From Antedon bifida (Eukaryota; Echinodermata; Crinoidea; Comatulida; Antedonidae), in NCBI GenBank assembly GCA_963402885.1, contig OY727096.1:11761820-11825819 (forward strand): 64,000 nucleotides of DNA, given 5' to 3'. Both the position numbers and the translations under genes were made by a program. The notes beneath the pieces are model-generated. The model worked only from the letters and a program-made list of their open reading frames with translations, made no database searches and was not told the DNA's origin. Below, piece by piece: positions 11,785-23,000 of the stretch; position 1 is the stretch's first letter, and each line of letters opens with the position of its first letter.

Positions 11785-12620
11785 GCTCAAATTGACATTT
11801 TCAATTGAATTCTGACAAAATATTTAGTTAGAACAAATATAAATGTGTGTATTATGAACAATTTGACACCAAACTGAACTTTTTAGGACAAATAGTTACC
11901 GAGATATCGACATATTCAAATATTAGAGGTCAAGGGTCAAAAAAGCTTAATTTATGGTAATTTTTTGAAAAAATTTTCTATTAGACTAAATATTAGATTT
12001 ATTTTCTTAACATTTTGAGCCCATTCTCAAATCTCTGAGATTGCGCGTTATTGAGATATTAGGCAATCAAGGTCAAAGGTCAAACTAAAAAATAAAGCCT
12101 TTGCGGCCATTTTTGTACAATTTTTTTCATTGTAGCAAATATAAATATATGTCTTCCAAGCATTGACAAAAAAATTAATGTAAAATGTCCATGCGTTCTC
12201 AAGATATGGCGATTTTTAGTTATATAATAGAAAAATATAAAAATTGAGGTCAGAGGTCACAGAGGTCAAATCAGATTTCCAGTAACTTTGTTTTGGCATC
12301 TCCACACTATACTCTACCAAACTGCTATATTGAATAATTTGTATCCAGTCTGGTAACATCCCACCCCTTTTTCTCCCCTTAGGGACTGGACTAATAACAA
12401 TAACAACAACAACAATAATAATAATGTTAAAAAACAGATTCATAAATAGGCCTAGTGTAACTATCTTTAAGATATTGTGTGTTTATATGCTACTTTCATT
12501 CTAACAAGGCCAACAGCCATTAAGTCGCGTGCTACAATGCATAGTGATACCGGACCGACAGACAGACCGACAGACAGACCGACCGACAACCGACCGTGAA
12601 CTATAGAGTCGCGTCCACGC
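11785..12620 (+). repeat. dispersed repeat with AGGTCA modules, copy 2
   Basis: It matches 9960-10570 and carries the same AGGTCA tandem motifs (near 11925, 12070 and 12245). The tail continues into an (AAC/AAT)n stretch, a GACAGACCGACC microsatellite at 12550-12600 and a closing TCGCGT...ACGCGA hairpin near 12608-12625. Confidence 0.65.
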
Positions 12621-12809
12621 GACTAAAAATGTGACGGTGAAGTTTGGCATTATCTATATTTAGCCATGACGAAAATATAATTTTGTTATTGCTTGTCATT
12701 GATTTATTTTATTAACTCTGCTTTTAATCAATTCCATTTGACTCAATGTAATTATGCTAACTTATACAAAAACAGTAATACTTTGGATCTTAAATTTTAT
12801 GTAACTTTG

Positions 12810-14040
12810 ATATTGCTGATTCAGTATCAGCTGGTGACGACATTTTCGACTCCGATCATAGCTCCGTGAATTTTAATTTTAACATGCTTCATACTCCTAA
12901 GTTGAGGTCCACAATAAGGACCATAATACACAACTATAAGAAAATTGATGCCGATAAACGAATATTACAGAATTTAACAAATTGAGTAAACCGGGATAAA
13001 GTTTAGTAATTATAATTATTAATGTTAATGAGGCTTTCAAACGGAAACTTCCACCTTGGTTCGACATTCTCAAGTTAATTATGATCGATTTTCAAGTGCT
13101 AGAAACGATTTTTAAAATACTAAACATGACATAAATACTATCTACATAAATAAACTAGCCAACGATATGTGTAATAATCCTAAAAGATTCTGGAGATAGA
13201 GATCAAGCTTCTTTCGGTAACAAAGTTAAGCCTCTGTTAATGATAGTTTACTAGTAGAAAGCTCAATTTTGTCAAACTATGCGGTTGATAATTTTTCTGT
13301 TTTTAATATTGGTATCAAGGAAGTTATTATATGTAATGTAGATATCAAAAAGTCATCTCCTTCAAACCTCTTGATATGATTTTTACCCGTGTTTTGAATG
13401 AAGGTTCTTTCCTCCAGTTGGAAACGAGCTCCATGTGTGTCCTGTTTACAAAGGAAGTGGAAAAGATCAATAACTATCGTCCTATATCCCTTTTCCCACT
13501 ATTTCCAAAATCTTTGAACGCATCATCTACAATTTTTTTTAAATTAATAATCACGGATGCTTCTGTTTACTCATCCATTAATTTTCGATCTCAATGTGAT
13601 GTTATATATACCGGTACCAACTTATCACGGCTTTTGAAAAAGTTATCCATACACTTACGAAGTTTGGTATATCTGATAATCGTTTAAAACGTATTAGTAG
13701 TTATCTTAGTGACAGAGAGCAACGGGTAACTAGACTTTAGATGGTGCACTGGGTGGCTCCTATAAAAGATGGTACTATCTTTGGGTTTCATTTTAACTTC
13801 TGACCTCCCACTTAATCTTATTCGCAATGCTTGCTTTATGCCGATGGCATGAAAATTATTCGGCAGATTACCAAATTGATGATTCTCACTGTCTTCAGAC
13901 AGACCTTGGTATGTTGCAAGTGGTGTGAAATTTTGTGATGTTATTGATAACAAACTCAACTTTAATCGTCATATCAACACATTAGTAGTAGGCGCGCCTA
14001 AAGGTAATAGAATGTTAGGCATGATCAAACGAAACTGAAC
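12810..14040 (+). mobile_element. decayed non-LTR retrotransposon (LINE), endonuclease-RT part
   Basis: Broken frames on the + strand show LINE motifs. There is an SDHS block near 12850 (endonuclease C-terminus), then NNYRPISL near 13462 (RT block 1), a FEKVIH...SDNRL..SYLSDREQRV stretch near 13625-13730, and a CRWHENY block near 13830 that corresponds to the YADD region. Several frameshifts and gaps separate the blocks. The copy is old and inactive. Confidence 0.65.
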
Positions 14041-14273
14041 AATTATGATATTATTGTTAGCAAATAGTAAATGATAGCATGTATACAAATTATGTAACGA
14101 CAATGACAATGACAATGATTCATTTATTTCTTTATCGACCCTTTTCATGGTATGAAAGAACATTCTTAAAAAAAAATAACTAAATACTTCCAGACATAAA
14201 TTTTTGGTCTTATACATAATTTATATATCGAAAAGCAACATCTAATTAAAACAAATACAAAATTTCATTAAAT

Positions 14274-14575
14274 TTAGCTAAGTTTGAGAGTTTTTTTAGA
14301 TCTGGTATTAAGTAATTGGTGCATTTTGGTTCTATTTGGGCGGGTAATATAATACTTTCCAATGTATCGCACGGGAACAAGTAGGTCTAAGGCAAAAGCA
14401 AATAGTGGTATTCGTCTCCAGTGTTCGGTTACATAAAGTACATTTGGTTTCGTGTTCATTACTGTATCTTTTAGAGATTGGAAGTCGATGATTCCCACAT
14501 CTCAACCTGCAGAGATCAATCATTTCATTATCTTTTAGTAAAATTAATGACTGTTCAAATACTAAAAACATCCTT
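14274..14575 (-). mobile_element. LINE fragment, C-terminal zinc-knuckle region
   Basis: On the - strand the frame from 14571 contains RLRCGNHRLPISKRYSNE followed by a CTLCN motif. This is the conserved cysteine-containing tail of many non-LTR reverse transcriptases (RxGNHxLPIE...CxxC). The direction is opposite to the LINE at 12810-14040, so it is a separate insertion. Confidence 0.5.
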
Positions 14576-15720
14576 AAAATATCTATAATTCACACATTGT
14601 ATTAGAAAAAACATCGTGACGCCATTCCTGTTTTGAGATGTCACTCAATCGGAGATTAATACTGTTTGATAACCATTTTTAAAATTAAAATTATCAAAAT
14701 CATTCCACATTTGGGGCATACCACAATTGTTGAGTACATTTTGAATTTTACTACGTGTAATTTTTTAGCAACCTGAACATAATAAGTTCTTTTTTTTTTC
14801 TGTATACTCACAGCTTTTTACTTTATTTGTTCATAAAATTATATATTTATTTTAGTTAAGATCATGGGACTGCTGACTCCTGTAGTTACAGTAATCGTAT
14901 TACTTTAGCAGTCCCTAACCAATTCATCTGTGTACATTGTATATTATGTTTTGTTGGTCAAATAAATAAATTAAATGAAAATTTGACAATTTGCTTTGTT
15001 TACTACTTATGATGCGTACCCAAAACTGTAACATTCTTTTATCAATTAGTAATTTAATATTTCCTCTACCGACTTCACCATAAACCATGCTGAATTAGAA
15101 GTGGATTTATTAAGTTTGAGAATAATATGTGCTTTAAAAAAACGTCCGCCCTCTATTTAAGCTCTTTTTTTGGCTCATGTTCTTATTAATAAACAATTGA
15201 TGAACGAGGCCACATGCTAGAACATATAGTTAAATACACTAGTTTTTTTTTATCAAAAACATTTTAAACATTCTTAATTAAAAAAAACAATGCCTTATGG
15301 AAATAACTAAAAACAATTTTGGGATCAATTTTGTATTGTACGCTAACTAACTGAGTAAAATAGGGCTAACATTAAGTATAATTTATTATCTTATTCATAA
15401 CGCTTTTTAGATTGGTACGGTGTCGATCGTCCGCCGTCGTGTGGTGGGGTATATTATTCAGAGAGCGTCATTTCGCATTTCGACGATCGAGCATTCTCCT
15501 ACGGAGCGCCAGTTATGCCTTTATTTACTTCCGAAATAGAAATAGTACTACGGTAACTGGTCCAGTGGACAACATTTAGCACCGGTGGAGCAGAGTGATA
15601 TAAAATAGATATAAGTCACTAATTTTAATATCTTTTCGTACACTGTGCTCAAGTGGACACAATTTGGCGCCAGTGAGGAGCACATTGATATAAGAAGAGA
15701 GAAAAAACCAAATTGATAAA

Positions 15721-16360
15721 TTCCAAAAAGAACTTTTGGAATGTAATCTTCTTTATCTCTTTGACTATTTTCAAAATTTAGATTTATTTAACAAAACCCT
15801 TCTTATTCTAGGCAATGACCATGATTTATTTGATAATTTTATTAAGTCTTTAATAGACAAATTCTGTAAATCATTAGCTAAATCTTTATGGAAGAAACGT
15901 TGTGCTCTTTTAAACTTGTAATGTCAATGCTGTTGTGTTTTGAATTACTTTTCAACTTTTGTGTGTCATTTTGATTTCTGTTTAGTAATCTTTGTCTTTT
16001 TATTTTATTCATTATGCTTTAGTGTTGAGTATTACGTACACCGTTATACTCTTTATTTTGATTCATACCATGAAATTAAATTTATTATTTATTTTGTGTG
16101 TATCTAAACATTTTTATTTATTTTTATTCCTCTTAAGTTTGTTTTAATTATTTATTTTGATTTAAAGTATTTATTTTTTTGTTTTTTTTGTTTTTGTTTT
16201 TGTAAGAGTTATGTTTTGTGTTTCATTCATTCATTTTGATTTATTTTTAAGTTAATAATTTTACTTATTCTTGTATGTTATTATTTGGACGCACCTTTAT
16301 CATCAAAGTGTGCCACTGTTGTAAAAGTGAAGTTTCCAATAAATTATTATTATTATAAAA
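15721..16360 (+). mobile_element. LINE 3' end fragment
   Basis: A short frame at 15736-15921 ends in SLWKKRCALLNL, like LINE C-termini. The region closes with CAATAAATTATTATTATTAT, the (ATT)n tail typical of CR1-like LINEs. It lies inside the foldback-like element. Confidence 0.4.
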
Positions 16361-16374
16361 GAGGAAAAGAAAAC

Positions 16375-16882
16375 TGAATGGTAATTATGTTACTGTTCTA
16401 TGTGGTAAAGAACTAAATTACGTTCAATCCACTACCTACCTTGGTTGTGTTATCAGCAATGATACTAGGAACGAACTGGATATCAAAAGGCAATATCGAT
16501 CATTATGTATTAGAGGTAACTCTCTTTGTAGAAAATTTAGTAAATGCTCAACAGATGTTAAGATTACTTTGTTTAAGTCATACTGTATTAGTATGTATTG
16601 TGCGGCCTTATGGTGCGATTTTAATGTAAAAACTATGAAGTCATTACAGGTCTGTTATAATAACGCACTTAGAAAGATTTTAAGACGCCCAAGGAGCTGT
16701 AGTGCTAGTGCAATGTTTTTTGATAACCATGTTCCCTCCTTCTATGAGTACATTCGGAAATCAATTTTTTGTTTCAAAACAAAAATTGAAAAAAGCTGTA
16801 ATACTTTAATTACATGTGTTTTTTCTCGTATTCTAAAAGATTCAAAGTTGCATAGAAAATGGATTGAACTTCTGTATATATA
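16375..16882 (+). mobile_element. LINE RT C-terminal fragment
   Basis: Overlapping frames contain TYLGCVISND, followed by LFKSYCISMYCAALW and VCYNNALRKILRRPRSCSAS. These are conserved C-terminal phrases of non-LTR reverse transcriptases (YLG, LW, YNNALR). One frameshift near 16570 separates the two halves. There is no 5' part and no endonuclease nearby. Confidence 0.65.
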
Positions 16883-18600
16883 ATTTCATGTATACTTTTA
16901 CGTGTGTTAACTAGTATCAGTATAGCCATAATAATGTGTTGTTTTGTAAACTATAGTAATCAATAATATAATAATGTCTACAGTCTACATCCAATAAATC
17001 CCAAAACATAATCCACATGTATTTTAAGAGGCACTATATGTCAACAAATAATTATTAGTCCTCTCTCCATGACGGTTGTCACATAATGCTTTGTATTATT
17101 TTTATTGTATATATATGTTTCATATGGACAGTTTGTCTGAAACATTACAATTTGTTTTGTTTTTTTGGCCTATTTAATTTTAGTGCGTTGGGTTCTTATC
17201 AGTAATTGATCTCAATCTGCTCCCGAATACAGTGGTGGTTAATGAACCATGTTGGGTCGTCCCACTTTGCTAGGAGGCAACTTTCAGACAGTTAACACAA
17301 GTTTTTAATACAAGAAAACAAAGCAATACAATAGGTACAAAAGAACAATGTTGGAGTGTTAAGAACTATTTATTAGGAGACTATTCCCCTTAAAATAACT
17401 ATGGTACATTAACAATAAGTATTGTATAGAAAAAAATCCCAAAAGGGCGGAGGCTGATACAGAAGGTAATAATAGAACATCAGATGTGTCATACTGAACT
17501 ACGCCCAATAGGTAATTTGTTCCATAGGCATAGTGCGTACACTTAATCTGTTAAATATATTATATTTAAATTATTTCTATTTTTATAGCAATCTTCAAAT
17601 ATTGCACAAACAAATAAAAGTAATAATAATTTTAGTAGAACTAAGGGTATACCAACTCCCTGTGTTGAAAAATGTATCAAAACAAAGTGCAGTATAACAG
17701 TATGTAGATGCTAACTAGTACAATATGAATATATAATATATTACATAGAGATACTAATAATATAATATTAATTTTACATTAGAAAACAGAAATGGAAACC
17801 ACATAGGTCAAATTCAACGTTTTATATGTGCTACAATCCTTGTCCTATTAGTAAAATGGACGAGTCCGCCAATACGGCAAAACCACGCTGGTGGTTTTCA
17901 AATAAATCAAGTGTTTTAAAACTATTTATGTAAAAAATCCTGTACCCTAATCTTAAATATATTTACATATTACAAATAAGGGATAATAACTCTTAACTTT
18001 CGTGAAAAATTTAAGCGTTTTGGATAAGTAGTTTTTCAGCAACTGTAATTTTAGTTTTAACGTTACGTTCTGATTGTTAAGGAAAGCTTTGTCGACTTCG
18101 AAAATTTTCGCCTATCCTTTAACACTAGCCGGTCACTGACAAACTAAAACACTGCTTCAAAAAAGGGGCTGTGCTGACTAAGTATCTGAACCAATCAAAT
18201 TTTACTTTAGGTCATTAGAAAGCTTGATTAATTAGCTTTTGCATGGTGGAACAGCCAATATCATTGGATAACTAGGTCAAACGTTATGAACGTTTTTGTA
18301 AAGATCTCAACAAATTTGCAAAACAAGCCTATTCTTTAACACAGGGCAATTTTCAAATCGTCTAACTTTAAAAATCAATGCCGACGACGTTTTAAGTTTT
18401 TTTTAAATTAAAAAAAACATGACATTGTAGGTACTTAATTAGGCATTACAATGTCGAAACAGCCATAAAAATCTGTCAATTAATAACAAAGTTACATTGA
18501 AAAAACTTTCAAAAAATAGCTGTTTTTCGGTGATTTCGTGCCGTTTAGCGGAAATCGCCCGGATTTTTGGGTACATAAAACAAATTGTAATGTAAAGTTG
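16883..18600. other. unassigned sequence within the foldback-like element
   Basis: AT-rich sequence without coding signal or repeat partner that I could find. Confidence 0.35.
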
Positions 18601-18639
18601 AATTGATTGATTGATTGAAAATAGAAATATGTGACTGAA

Positions 18640-19840
18640 TTGTAATATCTTTTCGTATGTTAATACACTGTGCTCATGTTGTGGACCCAACTTGGAGCCA
18701 GGGGAACACAGTGATATAAAATAGAAATAAGTCACTGAATTTTAATATCTTTTCGTATGTTACACTATCCTCATGTGGACCCAATTTGGAGCCAGGGGAG
18801 CACAGTGATATAAAATAGAAATAAGTCACTTAATTTTAATATCTTTTCGTATGTTACACTATCCTCATGTGAACCCAATTTGGAGCCAGGGGAGCACAGT
18901 GATATAAAATAGAAATAAGTCACTGAATTTTAATATCTTTTCGTATTTTAATACACTGTGCTCAAGTGGACTCAATTTGGCGCCAGGGAGCACATTGATA
19001 TAAAATAGAAGTAAGTCACTAAATGTTAAATATATTTTCGTATTTTAATACACTGTGCTCAAGTGGACCCAATTTGGATCCAGTGGATCACAGTGATATA
19101 AAATAGAAACAAGTCACTGAATTTTAATATCTTTTCGTATGGTAATACACTGTGCTCAAGTGGAATCAATTTTGCGCCAGGGAGCACAGTGATATAAAAT
19201 AGAAACAAGTGACTGAATGTTAATATGGTTTCGTATGTAATACACTGTGCTCAAGTGGAACCAATTGGGAGTCAGTGAAGCACAGTGATATAAAATAGAA
19301 ACAAGTCACTGAATTTTAATATCTTTTCGTATGGTAATACACTGTGCTTAAGTGGAATCAATTTTGCGCCAGGAAGCACAGTGATATAAAATAGAAACAA
19401 GTGACTGAATGTTAATATGGTTTCGTATGTAATACACTATGCTCAAGTGGAACCAATTGGGAGTCAGTGAAGCACAGTGATATAAAATAGAAATAAGTCA
19501 CTGAATTTTAATATCTTTTCGTATGGTAATACACTGTGCTCAAGTGGAATCAATTTGGAGCCAGTGGAGCACAGTGATATATAGAAACAAGTGACTGAAT
19601 GTTAATATATTTTCGTATTTAATACACTGTGCTCAAGTGGACCCAATTGGGAGTCAGTGAAGCACAGTGATATAAAATAGAAATAAGTCACTGCATTTTT
19701 AATATCTTTTCGTATGTTAATACACTGTGCTCAAGTAGACTCAATTTGGAGCCAGGGGAGCACAGTGATATAAAATAGAAGTAAGTCACTAAATTGTAAT
19801 ATCTTTTCGTATGTTAATACACTGTGCTCAAGTGTTAAAA
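18640..19840 (+). repeat. minisatellite, ~95-100 bp unit, about 13 copies
   Basis: The landmark CTTTTCGTAT recurs every 90-100 bases from about 18650 to 19810. Each unit holds an internal inverted pair CACTGTGCTC / GAGCACAGTG around a variable spacer of about 30 bases, so each unit can form its own hairpin. The same unit occurs once or twice in the left arm near 15640. Confidence 0.9.
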
Positions 19841-19988
19841 TTAGGGACTTATTTCTATTTTATATCACTGTGCTCCACCTGTGCTAAATTTGGTCCACTG
19901 GACCAGTTACCGTAGTACTATTTCTATTTCAGAAGTAAATAAATGCATAAATGGCGCTCCGTAGAAGTAGAGAATGCTCGATCGTCGA

Positions 19989-20045
19989 ATCGACGCTCTT
20001 GTGTGTCGCACACAAAAGCGCGTTGTTAGTGTTCATATCGAAAAA
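19989..20045 (+). promoter_or_regulatory. SF3B1: SF3B1 proximal promoter / 5' UTR region
   Basis: Only 57 bases separate the end of the inverted-repeat arm from the SF3B1 start codon. The stretch is GC-richer than its surroundings (CGACGCTC, GCGCG). No TATA box is visible. The transcription start must lie here or within the repeat arm, so the arm probably supplies promoter sequence. The start site itself cannot be read from the sequence. Confidence 0.35.
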
Positions 20046-20073
20046 ATGGCGACCTCTGCTATAAATCCGAAAG
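20046..20073 (+). CDS. SF3B1: SF3B1 exon 1 (start codon)
   Basis: It encodes MATSAINPK plus the first base of the next codon, followed by the donor GTATGT. Joined to exon 2 it reads [20 protein letters not shown], which aligns with human MAKIAKTHEDIEAQIREIQG. That alignment fixes the start even though exon 2 is 6 kb away. Confidence 0.85.
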
Positions 20074-23000
20074 GTATGTATTGTCAAAAATGTGTGAATT
20101 GTGCATTTTTTGTATATTCAAAGATGCGATTGTATGGCTTTATACGTATTAAATGTCTTTGTATCCGCTCTGGTAGTAATTTGGTAAATATTACTACAGT
20201 TTTAATTAAAAATATTCAGTTAATTTTAGCCATCATGATCGTCGTGAAAGTAGGCTAGGCCTAGCCTCTAGGCCTAGATAGGCCAGGCATAAAAGGGCCT
20301 AGACAAGACCTATATACCTAGCCCAGTACTTCTGGTACCTGCAACGGGCGTGCTTCACATCCTCTAAGCAGTGAGTGAGTGAGTGAGTGGCCGAGCGGTT
20401 ATGACAGTGGAACCGTAATTACGTAGCCATAACATCGGCAAGGGTTCGAGGCTCACTCACTCCATGGTTCTGGTGGTAGAACGAGTCTTCTCGGATAAGG
20501 ACTATAAACCGTAGGTCCAGTGTACACATAGCTCATGTGCACTTTAAAGAACATAGTACATCTTTCGAGACGAGTAGGGGGTTACCCCGGTGTACTAGTC
20601 CCCACAAAACACAACCACTGTCGTCACACACAGCCACTGTGCAATTAATCAGAGACTAAATATCATGCATGCATGCAATAGCATGCGCACAAACCCTGCT
20701 TGTTTTGATCCTTAAGGATCGTTAAGCAGTATTCCGAAAGAAGAAGAACCGTCCCGCTACTATACTCTAGGCCTAGCGGATTACGGTCGAAGCGGCCGCC
20801 AACCAAAGCGGCCGCTAGTTCAATAACGGTAATTTGTATGGAACGCCGTGTGCTCTTTGATTGTCGTTGGTTTGTAATGTAATCTTTGATTGTCATTGTT
20901 TCGACAGGTTTTCTTTACTCGGACGTAAATAACAATCTACATTATTGTAATGTAATTTATTCTCTTTATTTTACAGATTGAATGTGATACGTTCTTTTAA
21001 ACGAAATGGCGAATCGATGATTAGCCTACTTATTTTAACTAAATGATTTTAAATAAATGATATATATGTTTAATAATAAAGTCAATAACATTCATTGTGG
21101 TGTTTGTATTGTATATTAATATAATATATAATAAGCCAATTATTAAGAATGATATACATTTTTTCAATAAAGTATATCACAATATATAGTTTTGTTATTG
21201 TAGCCTATATTAATTAATCAGTAAAGTAACTATACTTTAGTAGTTTCTTCTTCTTTCTAATTTTTTTTACAATATACATGATTTTATACCTTCAGATATA
21301 TAAATCAATTTAAAATGAGTTTTAAATACTAATATAAGATGCAAGTGTCTGTACGGTACGGTAATTAATTACGCCAATTTTTGCTAATAACTCGACTGGC
21401 GTAAATTATTATTGCAATACTGTATAAAGATTCGATAGTAGGTAAACGAGATATAAAGATTCGGCAATACCGTACGCAAACTATTAATGCAATATTGTAT
21501 AATAACGATTCAATAGTATGTAAATGATATATAAAGATTCGGCAATACCGTACGTAAAATATTAATTCAATACTGTATAACGATTCGATAGTATGTAAAT
21601 GAGGTATAAAGATTCGGCAATACCGTACGTAAATTATTAATGCAATACTGTATTACGATTCAATAGTATGTAAATGAGATATAAAGATTCGGCAATACCG
21701 TACGTAAATTATTAATTCAATACTGTATAACGATTCGATAGTATGTAAATGAGGTATAAAGATTCGGCAATACCGTACGTAAATTATTAATTCAATACTG
21801 TATAACGATTCGATAGTATGTAAATGAGATATAAAGATTCGGCAATACCGTACGCAAATTATTAATTCAATACTGTATAACGATTCGATAGTATGTAAAT
21901 GAGGTATAAAGATTCGGCAATACCGTACGTAAATTATTAATGCAATACTGTATAACGATTCGATAGTATGTAAATGAGATATAAAGATTCGGCAATACCG
22001 TACGTAAATTATTAATGCAATACTGTATAACGATTCAATAGTATGTAAATGAGATATAAAGATTCGGCAATACCGTACGTAAATTATTAATTCAATACTG
22101 TATAACGATTCGATAGTATGTAAATGAGGTATAAAGATTCGGCAATACCGTACGTAAATTATTAATGCAATACTGTATAACGATTCAATAGTATGTAAAT
22201 GAGATATAAAGATTCGACAATACCGTACGTAAATTATTAATGTATAGATTCGATAGGAGAGGGTCGAGAAACGTCGTGTCAGTTCAACGTTATATTTTCC
22301 CTTCACTACCAATATAATGAGATATACAAAGTACGTAAATTATTAAATGATTCGATAGTATGTAAATATTAAAAATAGAATATAAGATTCGATAGCATGT
22401 AAGTTAATATTAAAATACATATAAAATATACATTGATTTAACGGCCGGCAAACTTATTATACAACTTGTTATAGAAATATAAAGAAGAGCTGTAACTCAA
22501 CTCGCTATAGGCCATGGCGTTGACAACATCAATCCAAGATTAAAGCGCACACGGCGTTCCATACAAATGACGATATTAAACTGGCGGCCGCTTTGGTTGG
22601 CGGCCGCTTCGACCATACTCCGGCCTAGCCTAGCTAGGCCCTAAGGCCCTATAGGCCTACTCTATAGCCTAGGCCTACCTATTTTTTTTGGTTAACATTA
22701 AAGAATTCCATTATTTTGTTTGGATGAATTATAACAACTCTAGACTAAGACTCTAGGCCTAGGCGTATAGGCTGTGGATTTTCAATTTATCTTTGAGCAT
22801 TTGAATAATAGTGTTGAGTTTGAAAGAGTATAGGTAGGGATACCGAGAGCTGACTCCATTTTCATTACCACGATTAAACAGCGCGCACGTTACTATGCGC
22901 GCAATGTCATTGACGCGGTGTTTTTTTACTTTGGTAAACACTTTTTATTAGGTAATTGTTCTGAAAATAAATTAATTATCAATATATCATTTTGAGTAAA

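Larger units (their letters stand above)
15480..19988. mobile_element. foldback-like element with internal minisatellite, next to SF3B1
   Basis: The left arm (15480-~15645) and right arm (~19840-19988) are inverted copies of each other. Both contain TCGACGATCGAGCATTCTC, CTACGGAGCGCCA and ACGGTAACTGGTCCAGTGGA. The arms end in one unit of the minisatellite that fills 18650-19840. Between them lie LINE fragments and about 1.7 kb of unassigned sequence. The superfamily is unknown, since no transposase and no clear target duplication were seen. An inverted duplication of the SF3B1 upstream region is an alternative explanation. Confidence 0.6.

Noticed and set aside
21653-22312. 219-codon open frame on the - strand with 25-residue repeats
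   Set aside because: It is the 75 bp satellite read in a frame without stops; period and sequence are explained by the DNA repeat and no start or splice context supports a gene.
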